The translations under genes and the position numbers were made by a program. 64,000 bases of DNA from Candidatus Dormiibacterota bacterium (GTDB taxonomy: Bacteria > Chloroflexota > Dormibacteria > Dormibacterales > Dormibacteraceae), in assembly GCA_024280995.1 (NCBI GenBank), contig JAMXLM010000045.1, positions 144,264 to 208,263 on the forward strand, given 5' to 3'. The notes beneath the pieces were generated by a model that searched no databases, had not been told where the DNA came from, and was given only the letters and a program-made list of their open reading frames with translations. This document shows positions 43,056 to 52,060 of this stretch, piece after piece (within the stretch, counting starts at the first letter, position 1; each line of letters starts with the position of its first letter).

Positions 43056-44728
43056 GACGCCACCGCCGCGGCTTCCTCGTGAAGCTCCTCGTGCACATAG
43101 CGGCCGCCACGAAGCGCCGAGGCGGCGGCCGCGACGAGGCTCGCGACGATCGAGAAGCTCAGCACGAGCACCAGGCCGTGCTGGAACGGGCCTGAGATGA
43201 GCGATGGGAAGAACGTGCGCCCGGTAAGGTGCGCCGCCTGGGCCGGCGACAGCTGGCTCAGGATCGGACCGAGGAGCGCTCCGAGCGGGTTGTAGCCCAG
43301 GAAGGACGCGAAGAGGTAGCTGATCGGCGGCAGCCCGGCAAGCCGTTGCGCGATGGCGGCCGGCACGCCGTTCGCGGTCAGCCCGCTGAACATCGCGGCC
43401 GGAACCGTCGCGTTGAGGCCGACGATCATAAGGGTGAAGAAGAGGCTGATCGACAGCGGCATGCCGACGTTCTGGAAGGTCACCCGGATGCCTGACGCGA
43501 CCCCCCGGTGCTGCGCCGGCACGGCGTTCATGATCGCCGCGGTGTTGGGCGAGGCGAACAGGCCCATGGACACTCCGTTGAGGAAGATGAGCGTCGCGAA
43601 AACCGGGTAGGCGAAGTCCGCCGGCAGCAACATGAGCGCGGCAAAGGTCGCTGCGCTCAAAACCATTCCGCCCGTGGCGAACGGTCGAGCTCCGTAGCGG
43701 TCGGACAGCATGCCGGAGACAGGCCCGGCGGCGAGGAAGCCGACCGTCATCGGAAGCATGTAGATGCCGGCCCAGAGCGGCGTCTGCGTGTAGTCATAGC
43801 CGTGCAGTGGCAGCCAGATGCCCTGCAGCCAGATGATCAGCATGAACTGCAGGCCTCCGCGGGCGACGGCGCCCAGCATGCCCGCGACGTTGCCGAGGGT
43901 GAACGCTCGGATCTTGAAGAGCTCGAGGTGAAAGAGCGGGTCCTTGGTCCGGGTCTCCCAGAAGGCGAATGCGCCGAGCACCACGAGCCCACCGCCGATC
44001 AGGAAGATCACCTCCGGATTCGTCCAGCCCATCGACTGGCCGCCGTAAGGCTGAATGCCGGTGGTGAAGCCGACAAGCACCATCGCCAGGCCGGCGGCGA
44101 ACGCGAGGTTGCCGAACCAGTCGATCCGGGCCCGATGGCGGAATCCGGTCTCGCGCAGCTTCCAGAAACCCCAGATCGTCGCGAAAAGTCCAATTGGGAT
44201 GTTGACGATGAAGATCCATCGCCAGTCGATGGCGGCCAGGACGCCGCCGACGATGATGCCAATGAACGACCCGCCCATGGCCGCAATCATGTTGATGCCG
44301 AGGGCGAAGCCCCGCTGGGTGGGCGGAAAGGCGTCCGTGATGATTGCGGCGCCGCTCGCCATGATCATCGCCCCACCGATCGCCTGGATCATGCGGAAGA
44401 CGATCAGCTCGATCGCGCCCGCCGACCCCTGGCTCCACACGAGTGACAGACCGATCGCCGCGACCGTGAAGACGGCGAACCCGATGTTGTAGACGCGCGT
44501 GCGGCCGTACATGTCGCCGAGGCGGCCCGCGGTCACGACCAGCACCGCGGACACGACCATGTACCCCATCAGCAACCAGAGCAGGTAGCTGAAGTTGGCT
44601 GGGTCGAGCGGATTGATGTTGATGCCGCGGAAGATCACCGGCATCGCGATCAGGATGCTCGTGGCGTTGATCGTCGCCACCAGCATGCCGATGGTCGTGT
44701 TCGAGAGCGCGATCCACTTGTAGCTCAT
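43052..44728 (-). CDS. MFS drug transporter, DHA2 (14-TM, EmrB-like)
   Basis: The 558-residue membrane protein has about 14 TM segments. Motif A appears as GRLGDMYGRTRVYN near residue 65, and MIQAIGGAMIMASGAAIITD is the DHA2-type motif C region. It probably exports a hydrophobic compound using the proton gradient. ATG 44728 overlaps the marR stop by 4 bp. Confidence 0.92.
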   Translation of the reverse strand: MSYKWIALSNTTIGMLVATINATSILIAMPVIFRGININPLDPANFSYLLWLLMGYMVVSAVLVVTAGRLGDMYGRTRVYNIGFAVFTVAAIGLSLVWSQGSAGAIELIVFRMIQAIGGAMIMASGAAIITDAFPPTQRGFALGINMIAAMGGSFIGIIVGGVLAAIDWRWIFIVNIPIGLFATIWGFWKLRETGFRHRARIDWFGNLAFAAGLAMVLVGFTTGIQPYGGQSMGWTNPEVIFLIGGGLVVLGAFAFWETRTKDPLFHLELFKIRAFTLGNVAGMLGAVARGGLQFMLIIWLQGIWLPLHGYDYTQTPLWAGIYMLPMTVGFLAAGPVSGMLSDRYGARPFATGGMVLSAATFAALMLLPADFAYPVFATLIFLNGVSMGLFASPNTAAIMNAVPAQHRGVASGIRVTFQNVGMPLSISLFFTLMIVGLNATVPAAMFSGLTANGVPAAIAQRLAGLPPISYLFASFLGYNPLGALLGPILSQLSPAQAAHLTGRTFFPSLISGPFQHGLVLVLSFSIVASLVAAAASALRGGRYVHEELHEEAAAVAS

Positions 44729-45195
44729 TCGCTTCCCTCTTTATGCTGCTCGCGAGCAAGTTCGACAAGCCTTTGCAAGGACGTGGTCAGCTGGTTCCGC
44801 TCGTGGCTGGTCATCGCCTCCACCGCGAGATGGACGTCGGAGCCTCGCATAACCCGGATCTCGCCCATCAGCCTCTCGCCCGCGGGCTCGAGGTGAAGTT
44901 GCACCAGGCGCCTGTCCTCGGAGTCGCGGCGCCGGCTGACGAGACCGCGACGCTCGAGGCGGTCGACTACTCGTGTGGTCGACGTCGGCGATAGGCCGAT
45001 CGACTGGCCCAGCTTACCGAGAGTCTTCGGGTTGCCGCGAAGGGCGCGCAGCACCTGGACCTGGGTGAGGGTGATCTCGGCGAGCTGCCAGAGCTTGGCC
45101 TGGATCGGCTCGGCCAGGGCGAGCGCGTCGAGGTACGAAAGGAGTGCGGTCTTGGTCTCGGCGGCGGAGTCGACGGCCGCCGGGATAGTTGTCAT
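44725..45195 (-). CDS. MarR-family transcriptional regulator
   Basis: The 156-residue winged-helix protein has ITLTQVQVLRALRG, then LGKLGQSIGLSPTSTTRVVDRLERRGLV (recognition helix and wing), and RRDSEDRRLVQLHLEPAG. I chose ATG 45195 because the upstream extension has no MarR similarity. The start codon lies inside a 7-9-7 inverted repeat, a likely own operator. It probably represses the MFS-hydrolase genes until a ligand binds. Confidence 0.93.
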   Translation of the reverse strand: MTTIPAAVDSAAETKTALLSYLDALALAEPIQAKLWQLAEITLTQVQVLRALRGNPKTLGKLGQSIGLSPTSTTRVVDRLERRGLVSRRRDSEDRRLVQLHLEPAGERLMGEIRVMRGSDVHLAVEAMTSHERNQLTTSLQRLVELAREQHKEGSE

Positions 45196-45207
45196 CACGG
45201 CAACTAT
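45185..45207. promoter_or_regulatory. Inverted-repeat operator at marR start
   Basis: ATAGTTG (45185-45191), 9 nt, CAACTAT (45201-45207) form a perfect 7-bp inverted repeat over the marR ATG. Size and position fit a MarR autorepression site. Confidence 0.65.
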
Positions 45208-45293
45208 ACACGAGAGGGCAAGTATCAGGAATGCGCTCGTGCATGGAGCGCTCCACTCGGGCTCTTCCCGGGGGAGAATTGCAGTGTTTAGCA

Positions 45294-46502
45294 ATGTGGC
45301 GATTCGTCCGCATGCTCGGGGTCGGCCTGCTTCTTACGGCATCGATGGCCTGCTCGATTTCTCAGAACCAGCCGACGGCGGTGAACAGCAAGGCACCAGC
45401 ACATGGCTCTCTGTGGCATTACGTCGATCTTCCCGGCCAGTACGGGGGCATGAGAAGCGCGCTGTACGACCGAAGCCGAGACACGATCTGGATTCTGTCG
45501 CGACAGCGTGGCGCATACGCGGACGACCCCATGTTTGCGACTCTCACTGGCATCAATGCCATCGACCGCTCAGTCGTAGCAACTCAGGTAAGGCTGCCGG
45601 CCGATGGGTACGACATCGGCTCGATCGCGCTCGACGCCCGCGGCGACATCTGGATGGGCTGGGGTCGGACGCTAGTGAACTACGACCCGCAGTCTGGGGC
45701 TGCCAAGACATGGAGCGTGCCTGCTTACTCGGGTTTGGCGCTCCTTTACAGCATGGACGACCGCATGGCATCGCTCACCATCGATGCAAACGGCGAGATC
45801 TGGGTCGTCAGAAGCAAGGTCACGGCCGTGTTTGGGTTCAACCCGATCACGGAGCGGTGGGATCACACCATCAATCTCCGGTTCGCGCCGGTCATAGGGA
45901 GCAGGCTGCGGGTGCTCTCGCCCGGAAGACTTGCCCTGAACGGCACGGGGCTCGAATCGTTCGATCCGGTATTCGCCGTGATCGATACGGCCAACCGCGC
46001 CGTCGACACCTATCCGATCGATGCGCAAAGGTTCGCGGTGATCGACGCCGACAATCTGATCGTCCAGGGTTCGGATGGAAACGTCAGCGCATTCAACCTG
46101 GCGACCGGTCGTGCCTCGATGCTCGCGACCGGCATGCAGGTGAGCTTCGATCCTTCTGCGGACGTTGCCCTCGACTCGGGTGGACTCGTATGGCTGCCTT
46201 TGAACACCGGGGTTGCAAGGCTAGAAGCACACAGCAAGCTGGTCACCCGTTTCGACTTCCCTTTCATTGCCGAAGAACGGGCCAACGCGACGCGCAGCCC
46301 TGGCTCGCCTTTGCCGTGCCCGGCAATTTCACAGGGCTGCCGCGGGCCGGCGATCCTGGTTCCGGGCATCGAGTCTCTCGTCGTCGATGGCCGGAACGAC
46401 GTGTGGGTCGTGACAGACTGGCCCGCGGTGGGTGATCCCAACCAGCACGATCCGATGACTCCGATCGCCGAGTTGACGCCGAGCCCGTTGCCCGGCGCCT
46501 AG
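45294..46502 (+). CDS. Lipoprotein with beta-propeller-like domain
   Basis: About 402 residues from ATG 45294. The signal (FVRMLGVGLLLTASMACS) ends in a probable lipobox with Cys near residue 20. Repeated blades follow: LYDRSRDTIWILSR, IALDARGDIWMGWG, LTIDANGEIWVVRS and VALDSGGLVWLPLN, the Asp-x-x-G-x-(I/V)W pattern of two-component-regulator or Vgb-like propellers. The ligand is unknown. Its stop overlaps the convergent phosphatase stop by 4 bp. The start could also be TTG 45279. Confidence 0.72.
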   Translation: MWRFVRMLGVGLLLTASMACSISQNQPTAVNSKAPAHGSLWHYVDLPGQYGGMRSALYDRSRDTIWILSRQRGAYADDPMFATLTGINAIDRSVVATQVRLPADGYDIGSIALDARGDIWMGWGRTLVNYDPQSGAAKTWSVPAYSGLALLYSMDDRMASLTIDANGEIWVVRSKVTAVFGFNPITERWDHTINLRFAPVIGSRLRVLSPGRLALNGTGLESFDPVFAVIDTANRAVDTYPIDAQRFAVIDADNLIVQGSDGNVSAFNLATGRASMLATGMQVSFDPSADVALDSGGLVWLPLNTGVARLEAHSKLVTRFDFPFIAEERANATRSPGSPLPCPAISQGCRGPAILVPGIESLVVDGRNDVWVVTDWPAVGDPNQHDPMTPIAELTPSPLPGA

Positions 46503-47197
46503 ACGAGCTTCGACGCGACCTGGTCGATGCCGGTATACGTCATGCCCGCGGCTTCCAGGTAGGACGCGACTCCTCCCCACTTGCGGTCGAAGTGGTCCAG
46601 GACCCGAAGGATCCGGTCGGGCGGGCATCGCAGCTCGTCGCGAAACGAGTCGCGCCTATCCGGCGGCGCCTCGCTGATCCAAGTCTCGTACTGCGGCGCC
46701 AGCTGGACGTCTGTCTGTCCGAAATCGTCGGCTATGTCTGCGTGCGCGACGCCGGCAAGCGACAGCAGCATCGCGGTCACGACCCCGGTCCGGTCCTTGC
46801 CCGCGAAGCAGTGGAAGACCAGGCCACCATCCGCCTCGGCGATGGCCCGAAAAACGCCCGCGAAGGCATGCGGGCGCTTGTCGATGATGAACACGTAGCG
46901 CTCGAACATGTCTTTCGCGTCGCCGATCTGGTTCATGTTCGAGTCGTCGATGAGCTCGCTGTGGACGTAGCGAACACCGTCGACGCCGCCCGCGTACGGG
47001 CTCGGGTTTCGCATCAGCTCGGACTGGCTGCGCAGATCCAGCACGGTGGTCACGCCGTAGGCGGACATCGCCTCGCGACCCTCCGGGGTCAGGTGGACGA
47101 GGCTGTCCGATCGGATGAGCATGCGTTGCCGGGTGAGGCCACCGTTGAGGGGCAGGCCGCCCAGGTCGCGGGTGTTCCAGCAGTCGGGCCAGCTCAG
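46499..47197 (-). CDS. Protein tyrosine/serine phosphatase (Y_phosphatase3 family), apparent CTG start
   Basis: The 232-residue protein has P-loop VFHCFAGKDRTGVV (Cys nucleophile, C-x5-R) and LDLRSQSEL. The family begins with an (N/W)xRDLGG motif, and here WNTRDLGGLPLNGG lies upstream of the first ATG (47122). No ATG, GTG or TTG precedes it in frame before the rpsI coding region. CTG 47197, 12 nt after the rpsI stop, is the best start. The target may be protein or phospholipid. It is the last gene after the ribosomal cluster. Confidence 0.85.
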   Translation of the reverse strand: MSWPDCWNTRDLGGLPLNGGLTRQRMLIRSDSLVHLTPEGREAMSAYGVTTVLDLRSQSELMRNPSPYAGGVDGVRYVHSELIDDSNMNQIGDAKDMFERYVFIIDKRPHAFAGVFRAIAEADGGLVFHCFAGKDRTGVVTAMLLSLAGVAHADIADDFGQTDVQLAPQYETWISEAPPDRRDSFRDELRCPPDRILRVLDHFDRKWGGVASYLEAAGMTYTGIDQVASKLV

Positions 47198-47208
47198 GGC
47201 CCGTTCTA

Positions 47209-47604
47209 CTAACGCTTCGTGTACTGGGGTGCCTTCCGCGCCCGCTTCAGTCCGTACTTCTTGCGCTCCTTCATCCGGGCGTCGCGCGTGAGCAGCCCGG
47301 CCTTCTTAAGCGCCGGGCGGAGGTCCGGGTCGTAGCGGTTGAGGGCACGGGCGATGCCGTGAGCGATCGCTCCTGCCTGGCCGCTCGTGCCCCCACCGAC
47401 CACCTTGACGGTCACATCGAACTTGCGCTGCGTCCCGGTGACCCGGAGCGGCGCCAGCGCGGCCATCTCGAGCACGCGGCGGCCGAGGTACGCGAGCGGG
47501 TCCTTGTCGTTGACGGTCACGCGGCCCTCGCCGGGCGTCAGGCGGACGCGAGCAATCGCATTCTTTCGGCGACCCGTGCCGTGGTTCTGGTTGTTGTCAG
47601 CCAA
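47209..47604 (-). CDS. rpsI: 30S ribosomal protein S9
   Basis: The 131-residue S9 has [19 protein letters not shown], then [12 protein letters not shown] and the basic tail [16 protein letters not shown] that reaches the P-site tRNA. TTG 47604 overlaps the end of rplM by 8 bp, giving the usual rplM-rpsI pair. Confidence 0.97.
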   Translation of the reverse strand: MADNNQNHGTGRRKNAIARVRLTPGEGRVTVNDKDPLAYLGRRVLEMAALAPLRVTGTQRKFDVTVKVVGGGTSGQAGAIAHGIARALNRYDPDLRPALKKAGLLTRDARMKERKKYGLKRARKAPQYTKR

Positions 47605-48061
47605 TCTTCAAGTTTCCTTTCGAGTCGAAGGACAGGGCCTTCGGTTTCTGGGCGGCGTGGCCGTGCTCGGCGCCGGCGTACACCCGCAGGCGCTTCAGCA
47701 TGTCCGCGCCCAGTGTGTTGCGCTGGAGCATGCCACGGACGGCGGTGGTCACGGGGAACGTGGGGTCGATCTCCTGGGCCTTCTCCAGGCTCCGCTTGCG
47801 CAGACCGCCCGGGTAGCCGGTGTAGCGGGTATAAGTCTTCGTCTGCGGCTTGCTCCCGGTCACCTTGACCTTGGCCGCGTTGATTACGACGACGTGGTCG
47901 CCGGTGTTCAGGTGCGGCGTGTAGGTGGGCTTGTGCTTGCCGCGCAGGATCGCGGCGACGCCTGACGCAAGGCGGCCGAGGACCTGGTCCGTGGCGTCGA
48001 CCACAAACCATTCACTTTTCAGATCCGCGGCTTTCGCCGTCCACGTCTTCTGTTTGCTCAT
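47597..48061 (-). CDS. rplM: 50S ribosomal protein L13
   Basis: The 154-residue L13 shows [39 protein letters not shown] and [14 protein letters not shown], all family-typical. It is an early assembly protein of the large subunit. Length is normal. The 43-bp spacer to truA contains a GC repeat also found in the rplE extension. Confidence 0.97.
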   Translation of the reverse strand: MSKQKTWTAKAADLKSEWFVVDATDQVLGRLASGVAAILRGKHKPTYTPHLNTGDHVVVINAAKVKVTGSKPQTKTYTRYTGYPGGLRKRSLEKAQEIDPTFPVTTAVRGMLQRNTLGADMLKRLRVYAGAEHGHAAQKPKALSFDSKGNLKIG

Positions 48062-48104
48062 ATCTCTCTCATTTATCCGCCCTGCGCGCGGCCGGCGGGG
48101 TTCT

Positions 48105-48875
48105 CTAGTAAATCACTTCCATCAATGTCAGCCCTCCCGCGGGCGCCGTGCGCGGCGCCTGCCGGCGGTCGCGCGCTTTGAGGACCTTCCCCACCCAATC
48201 CGGTGGCCGTTCGCCGCGGCCCACCTCGGCCAGGGCGCCCGCGATGCTCCGCACCAGACCGCGCAGGAATCCCTCCGCCACCAGCTCCAGCTCGACGAAC
48301 TCTCCGTGCCTGGCGACACGGGCCGAGCGCATCTCACGCACCCGGTCCTTCGCCGGCTCGGAGGCCGAGCAGAAGCTGGTCCAGTCGTGCCTGCCCACCA
48401 GAGCGCGCGCCGCCTCGGACATCGCGTCGACGTCCAGCGGTCCGCGCACGTGCCAGCAGCGTCCGCGCTCCAGCGCGGGCCGCGCCGGGCGGTCGAGGTA
48501 TCGGTAGCGATACCTGCGCCAACGGGCGGAGTACCGGGCGTGGAAATCGTCGGGCACTTCCTCGGCGGACAGCACCGCCACGTCCTCCGGCAGCCGGGCA
48601 TTCAGCGCGCCCATCAGCCGGGCGGGACCAATGCGACCCTCGGTGTGGAAGCTCGCGACCTGGCCCTCGGCATGCGCTCCCGCATCCGTGCGACCCGCGG
48701 CGTAGACCACGTGATCCTTGCCGGTGATCTCGCGCAGAGCCCTTTTGAGCTCCCCTTCAACGGTGCGCCTCCCCTCCGGCCGCTCCGCGGCCACCTCCCC
48801 GCCAGCGGGGAGGACTTGCTGCTGCCAGCCGGCGAAGTTCGACCCGTCGTACTCCAGCACGACTTTGATATTCAC
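48105..48875 (-). CDS. truA: tRNA pseudouridine(38-40) synthase TruA with embedded palindromic element
   Basis: The 256-residue TruA has the catalytic Asp in AAGRTDAGAHAEGQ near residue 63 and the N-terminal VVLEYDGSNFAGWQQQ. Between GWQQQ and RTVEGELKRAL, where relatives have only a few residues, it carries VLPAGGEVAAERPEGR (about residues 21-36), encoded by element copy E. The start is GTG 48875. Element copy F lies just upstream, its GGAGGGG 10 nt from the start. Confidence 0.95.
   Translation of the reverse strand: MNIKVVLEYDGSNFAGWQQQVLPAGGEVAAERPEGRRTVEGELKRALREITGKDHVVYAAGRTDAGAHAEGQVASFHTEGRIGPARLMGALNARLPEDVAVLSAEEVPDDFHARYSARWRRYRYRYLDRPARPALERGRCWHVRGPLDVDAMSEAARALVGRHDWTSFCSASEPAKDRVREMRSARVARHGEFVELELVAEGFLRGLVRSIAGALAEVGRGERPPDWVGKVLKARDRRQAPRTAPAGGLTLMEVIY
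48771..48815 (+). repeat. Palindromic element copy E, inside truA
   Basis: CCCCTCC, hairpin GGCCGC-TCC-GCGGCC (48778-48792), then hairpin CCTCCCCGC-CA-GCGGGGAGG (48794-48813), both perfect. 45 bp, in frame. Confidence 0.8.
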
Positions 48876-48885
48876 TTTTGAAACG

Positions 48886-48930
48886 CCCCTCCGGCCGCTA
48901 CGCGGCCACCTCCCACTGCGTGGGGAGGAA
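48886..48930 (+). repeat. Palindromic element copy F (rplQ-truA spacer)
   Basis: CCCCTCC, hairpin GGCCGC-TAC-GCGGCC (48893-48907), then CCTCCCAC...GTGGGGAGG (48909-48928) with one bulge. On the minus strand its end reads GGAGGGG, 10 nt before the truA GTG. Confidence 0.8.
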
Positions 48931-48932
48931 CT

Positions 48933-49292
48933 TTAGTCGACCAGTTCGATGATCACCATCGGCGCCGCGTCGCCAAGACGCGGGCCCTTGTGGATGATCC
49001 GCGTGTAGCCTCCCGGCCGCTCCGACAGGCGAGGCACCAGGTTCGAGAACAGCCTCTCCACCACCTCGGGCTTCGAGATCTCCTCGCTGACCCGCCGGCG
49101 TGCGTTGACGTCGCCGTCCTTGGCGGTCGTGATCAGCCTTTCGACCCACCGGCGCAGCTCCTTGGCGCGCGCCTCGGTCGTCGTGATCCGGCCGCTGGGG
49201 CTCTCGAGCAGCGACGTGCACAGGTTGCGCATCAACGCCTTGCGGGCGTCGGTGTCGCGGTTGAAGTGCCTGCCGCTCTTCTGGTGACGCAA
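48933..49292 (-). CDS. rplQ: 50S ribosomal protein L17
   Basis: The 119-residue L17 starts at TTG 49292 with GGAGG about 9 nt upstream. The standard opening LRHQKSGRHFNRDTDARKAL and the C-terminal GGYTRIIHKGPRLGDAAPM are present. The 3' end is only 2 nt from palindromic element copy F. Confidence 0.96.
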   Translation of the reverse strand: MRHQKSGRHFNRDTDARKALMRNLCTSLLESPSGRITTTEARAKELRRWVERLITTAKDGDVNARRRVSEEISKPEVVERLFSNLVPRLSERPGGYTRIIHKGPRLGDAAPMVIIELVD

Positions 49293-49311
49293 CTCGATTG
49301 CTCCTCCGCCG

Positions 49312-50280
49312 TCAGCCGCGCAGGACCGTGCCCATCTCTTCGGGCTTGATGAAGCCCTTCTCGACGAGCTTTTCCTTGATCTCATCCAGCGACTTGCGGC
49401 CGAAGTTGCGCAGCGCAAGGAGCTCTTCCTCGCGCTTCTGCAGCAGCTGGCCGACGGTCTGGATCTCGTTCGCCTTGAGGCAGTTGAACGCCCGGACGGA
49501 AAGGTCGAGCTCCTCGATCGGGGTGTCCATCAACCGGTTCTGACCGGTCTTCTCGCCGCGCTGCTCCGCCTCGTGCTTCTGAATCGCGGCGTTGAAGCCG
49601 ACGAACAGGCTCAGGTGCTCGGTGAAAAGCCTGGCCGAGTGGCTGACGGCCTCTTCCGGCGACATCGTGCCGTCGGTCCACACCTCGATGATCAGCCGGT
49701 CGAAGTCCGTCGACTGGCCGACACGGGTCTTCTCGACGACGAAGTTCGCCTTCTCCACCGGGGAGAAGATGGAATCGATCGGGATCACGCCGATGGGCTG
49801 ACCCTCGCGCTTGTTGCGCTCGGCCGGGACGTAGCCCTTGCCCTTCTCGACGTTCAGCTCCATGCGCAGGTGACCCTTGGCCGCCAGCGTGCAGATGTAC
49901 AGGTCGGGATTCACGACCTCGACGTCCGAGGTGGCCTGGATGTTCGCGGCGCGGACCTCTGCCGGTCCCTTCACGTCCAGGACCAGGGTGATGGGGTCGT
50001 CGGTGAACGCCTTCAGGCGGAGCTTCTTGAGGTTGAGGATCACCTCCGTCACGTCTTCCTTGACGTGCGGGATCGCGGTGAACTCGTGGGCCACACCGTC
50101 GATCTGGATCGACGTCACGGCCGCGCCCCAGAGCGAGGACAGCAGCACCCGGCGCAGGGTGTTGCCCAGCGTGGTGCCAAACCCCGGGTCGAGGGGCTCG
50201 ATGTCGAACTTCCCATAGTTCGCGCTCGTCTCGAGCTTGCGAACCTGCGGGTTGACGCTCATCTGTGTATCAATCGCCAA
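49312..50280 (-). CDS. rpoA: RNA polymerase subunit alpha
   Basis: The 322-residue alpha subunit has an N-terminal assembly domain (GFGTTLGNTLRRVLLSSLWG) and the C-terminal domain that contacts UP elements and activators (LDLSVRAFNCLKANEIQTVG, then RNFGRKSLDEI). TTG 50280 has GGAGG 8 nt upstream; ATG 50262 is an alternative. Confidence 0.98.
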   Translation of the reverse strand: MAIDTQMSVNPQVRKLETSANYGKFDIEPLDPGFGTTLGNTLRRVLLSSLWGAAVTSIQIDGVAHEFTAIPHVKEDVTEVILNLKKLRLKAFTDDPITLVLDVKGPAEVRAANIQATSDVEVVNPDLYICTLAAKGHLRMELNVEKGKGYVPAERNKREGQPIGVIPIDSIFSPVEKANFVVEKTRVGQSTDFDRLIIEVWTDGTMSPEEAVSHSARLFTEHLSLFVGFNAAIQKHEAEQRGEKTGQNRLMDTPIEELDLSVRAFNCLKANEIQTVGQLLQKREEELLALRNFGRKSLDEIKEKLVEKGFIKPEEMGTVLRG

Positions 50281-50307
50281 CTGAACTAACTAAACCTCCG
50301 TGCACTA

Positions 50308-50928
50308 CTACCGTGAATAGAACTCGACGATCAGCTGCTCCTCGACGCCCGGCTCCATCTCGTGGCGCTCGGGGCGGGCGAGGATCTTGGCCGATTTCTC
50401 GTCCGTGTTGAAGGAAAGCCATGACGGCACCGGGCGCACCTTGGACGCCTCGAGCACCACATCGAAGACGCCGTCCGATCCCTTGACCTTCAGCTCGTCG
50501 CCGGGCTTGAGCTGGAACGACGGCACGTTGACCAGCTTGCCGTTGACCTCGAAGTGGCGGTGGGTGACGAGCTGGCGTGCCTGCTTGCGCGACGCGCCGA
50601 GGCCCAGCCGGTACACGACGTTGTCGAGGCGCAGCTCGAGGCGGCGAAGCAGGTTGATGCCGGTCACGCCGGGCTCGTTCGACGCCTGGTCGAAGTAGTT
50701 GCGGAACTGCTTCTCGAGCAGGCCGTAGATGCGGCGCGCCTTCTGCTTCGCGCGAAGCTGCAGGCCGTAGTCCGACGTCTTGCGCTTGCGCGCCTGCCCA
50801 TGCATGCCGGGCGCGAATGCGCGCCGCTCGATGGCGCACTTAGGCGTGTAGCACCGCTCGCCCTTCAAGTAGAGCTTGGCGCCCTCACGGCGGCAGAACC
50901 TGCAGACGGGGCCGCTGTAGTTCGCCAT
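50308..50928 (-). CDS. rpsD: 30S ribosomal protein S4
   Basis: The 206-residue S4 has a zinc-type N-terminus (VCRFCRREG then GERCYTPKCAIERR, four Cys) and an S4 RNA-binding domain (LELRLDNVVYRLGLGASRKQ). It nucleates the 16S 5' domain. Length is normal. Confidence 0.97.
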   Translation of the reverse strand: MANYSGPVCRFCRREGAKLYLKGERCYTPKCAIERRAFAPGMHGQARKRKTSDYGLQLRAKQKARRIYGLLEKQFRNYFDQASNEPGVTGINLLRRLELRLDNVVYRLGLGASRKQARQLVTHRHFEVNGKLVNVPSFQLKPGDELKVKGSDGVFDVVLEASKVRPVPSWLSFNTDEKSAKILARPERHEMEPGVEEQLIVEFYSR

Positions 50929-50931
50929 CCG

Positions 50932-51327
50932 CTACACCCTTCTCCGCTTCGGCGGCCGGCAGCCGTTGTGCGGGATCGGCGTCACGTCCGTGATCGCGCT
51001 CACCTCCAGGCCGGTGGCCTGCAGCGAGCGGATTGCGGCTTCGCGGCCGGCGCCCGGCCCGCGGACGAAGACCTCGATCGAGCGCATGCCGTGCTCGAGC
51101 GCCTTCTTGGCGGTGGTCTCAGCCGTCTGCTGGGCGGCGTAAGGCGTCGACTTGCGGCTCCCCTTGAATCCCTGCGCACCGGCCGAGCCCCAGGCGATGA
51201 CGTTGCCGTCGACGTCGCTGATCGAGATGATCGTGTTGTTGAACGTGCTCTGGATGTGAGCCTGGCCGTTGACCACGTTCTTGCGCTCGCGGCGCCGCGT
51301 GCGGACGACCTTCTTTGTCTTAGCCAT
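50932..51327 (-). CDS. rpsK: 30S ribosomal protein S11
   Basis: The 131-residue S11 shows [20 protein letters not shown], then [19 protein letters not shown] and the C-terminal [16 protein letters not shown]. It lies 3 nt upstream of rpsD in the alpha operon. Confidence 0.98.
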   Translation of the reverse strand: MAKTKKVVRTRRRERKNVVNGQAHIQSTFNNTIISISDVDGNVIAWGSAGAQGFKGSRKSTPYAAQQTAETTAKKALEHGMRSIEVFVRGPGAGREAAIRSLQATGLEVSAITDVTPIPHNGCRPPKRRRV

Positions 51328-51354
51328 TTGTCTCCTGCGGAGGGCGTGCCACTA

Positions 51355-51753
51355 CTACTTGCCCGCCTTGACTTTCTTCTTGCCCGCGACGGCACGCTTG
51401 GGTCCGCGCCGGCTGCGAGCGTTGGTGCGCGTGCGCTGGCCGCGCACGGGCAGGCCGCGGCGGTGCCGCTGGCCGCGGTACGAGCCGATCTCGGTGAGCC
51501 GCTTGATGTTGGTCGCTACCTCGCGGCGGAGGTCACCTTCGATCAGGATGTCCTTGGCGGTCGCGAGGCGGTCGATTACCTGACGCAGGCGGGCGATCTC
51601 GTCCTCGGGGATGTCCTTGGTGCGGCGGTTGCCGTCGATGTTCGCCATCTTCAGGATCTTCTGGGCGGTCGTGTCCCCGATGCCGTGGATGTACGTCAGC
51701 GACACGACCACGCGCTTCTGCGGCGGGATGTCGACGCCGGCGATTCTTGCCAT
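51355..51753 (-). CDS. rpsM: 30S ribosomal protein S13
   Basis: The 132-residue S13 starts [20 protein letters not shown] and carries [20 protein letters not shown] near the C-terminus. It contacts the small-subunit head and tRNA. A basic tail slightly longer than usual ([12 protein letters not shown]) is present. Confidence 0.98.
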   Translation of the reverse strand: MARIAGVDIPPQKRVVVSLTYIHGIGDTTAQKILKMANIDGNRRTKDIPEDEIARLRQVIDRLATAKDILIEGDLRREVATNIKRLTEIGSYRGQRHRRGLPVRGQRTRTNARSRRGPKRAVAGKKKVKAGK

Positions 51754-51764
51754 CTAGTCCCCTT

Positions 51765-51881
51765 CTAACCCTGACGCTGTTTGTGTTTGGGCGTCTTCGA
51801 GCAGATCACGCGCACGACTCCGTTGCGCTTGATCACGCGGCAGCTCGGACACATCTTCTTGACTGACGGACGAACCTTCAT
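51765..51881 (-). CDS. rpmJ: 50S ribosomal protein L36
   Basis: The 38-residue L36 is [20 protein letters not shown] followed by [18 protein letters not shown]. The Cys-x2-Cys...Cys...His zinc-ribbon ligands are complete. ATG 51881 overlaps the infA stop as ATGA. Confidence 0.96.
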   Translation of the reverse strand: MKVRPSVKKMCPSCRVIKRNGVVRVICSKTPKHKQRQG

Positions 51882-52060
51882 CTCCAGATCTCTCGAATTC
51901 GTCCTCGACTTCGGTCGTCGGAAGCCAGCTCGACGCCCACCTTGTCCCCAGCGAGAAGCCGGGTGAAGTGGGTGCCGGCACGGTCGGCGACGTGGGCCAG
52001 GACCTTTGCCCCGTTCTCGAGCTCAACCCTGTACACACCGTTGGGAAGAGGCTCCACCAC
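51878..52060 (-). CDS. infA: Translation initiation factor IF-1, N-terminally short
   Basis: The 60-residue product matches IF-1 from residue about 13 onward: [20 protein letters not shown], then [20 protein letters not shown]. The first beta strand of normal IF-1 (IEVEGxV, about 12 residues) is missing. An in-frame TGA lies 3 codons upstream of GTG 52060, so no longer start is possible. The gene lies in the canonical place before rpmJ. A hairpin at 52065-52083 (CCCCTTCAC-GA-GTGAGGGG) abuts the start. A second IF-1 gene elsewhere would be informative. Confidence 0.8.
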   Translation of the reverse strand: MVEPLPNGVYRVELENGAKVLAHVADRAGTHFTRLLAGDKVGVELASDDRSRGRIREIWR

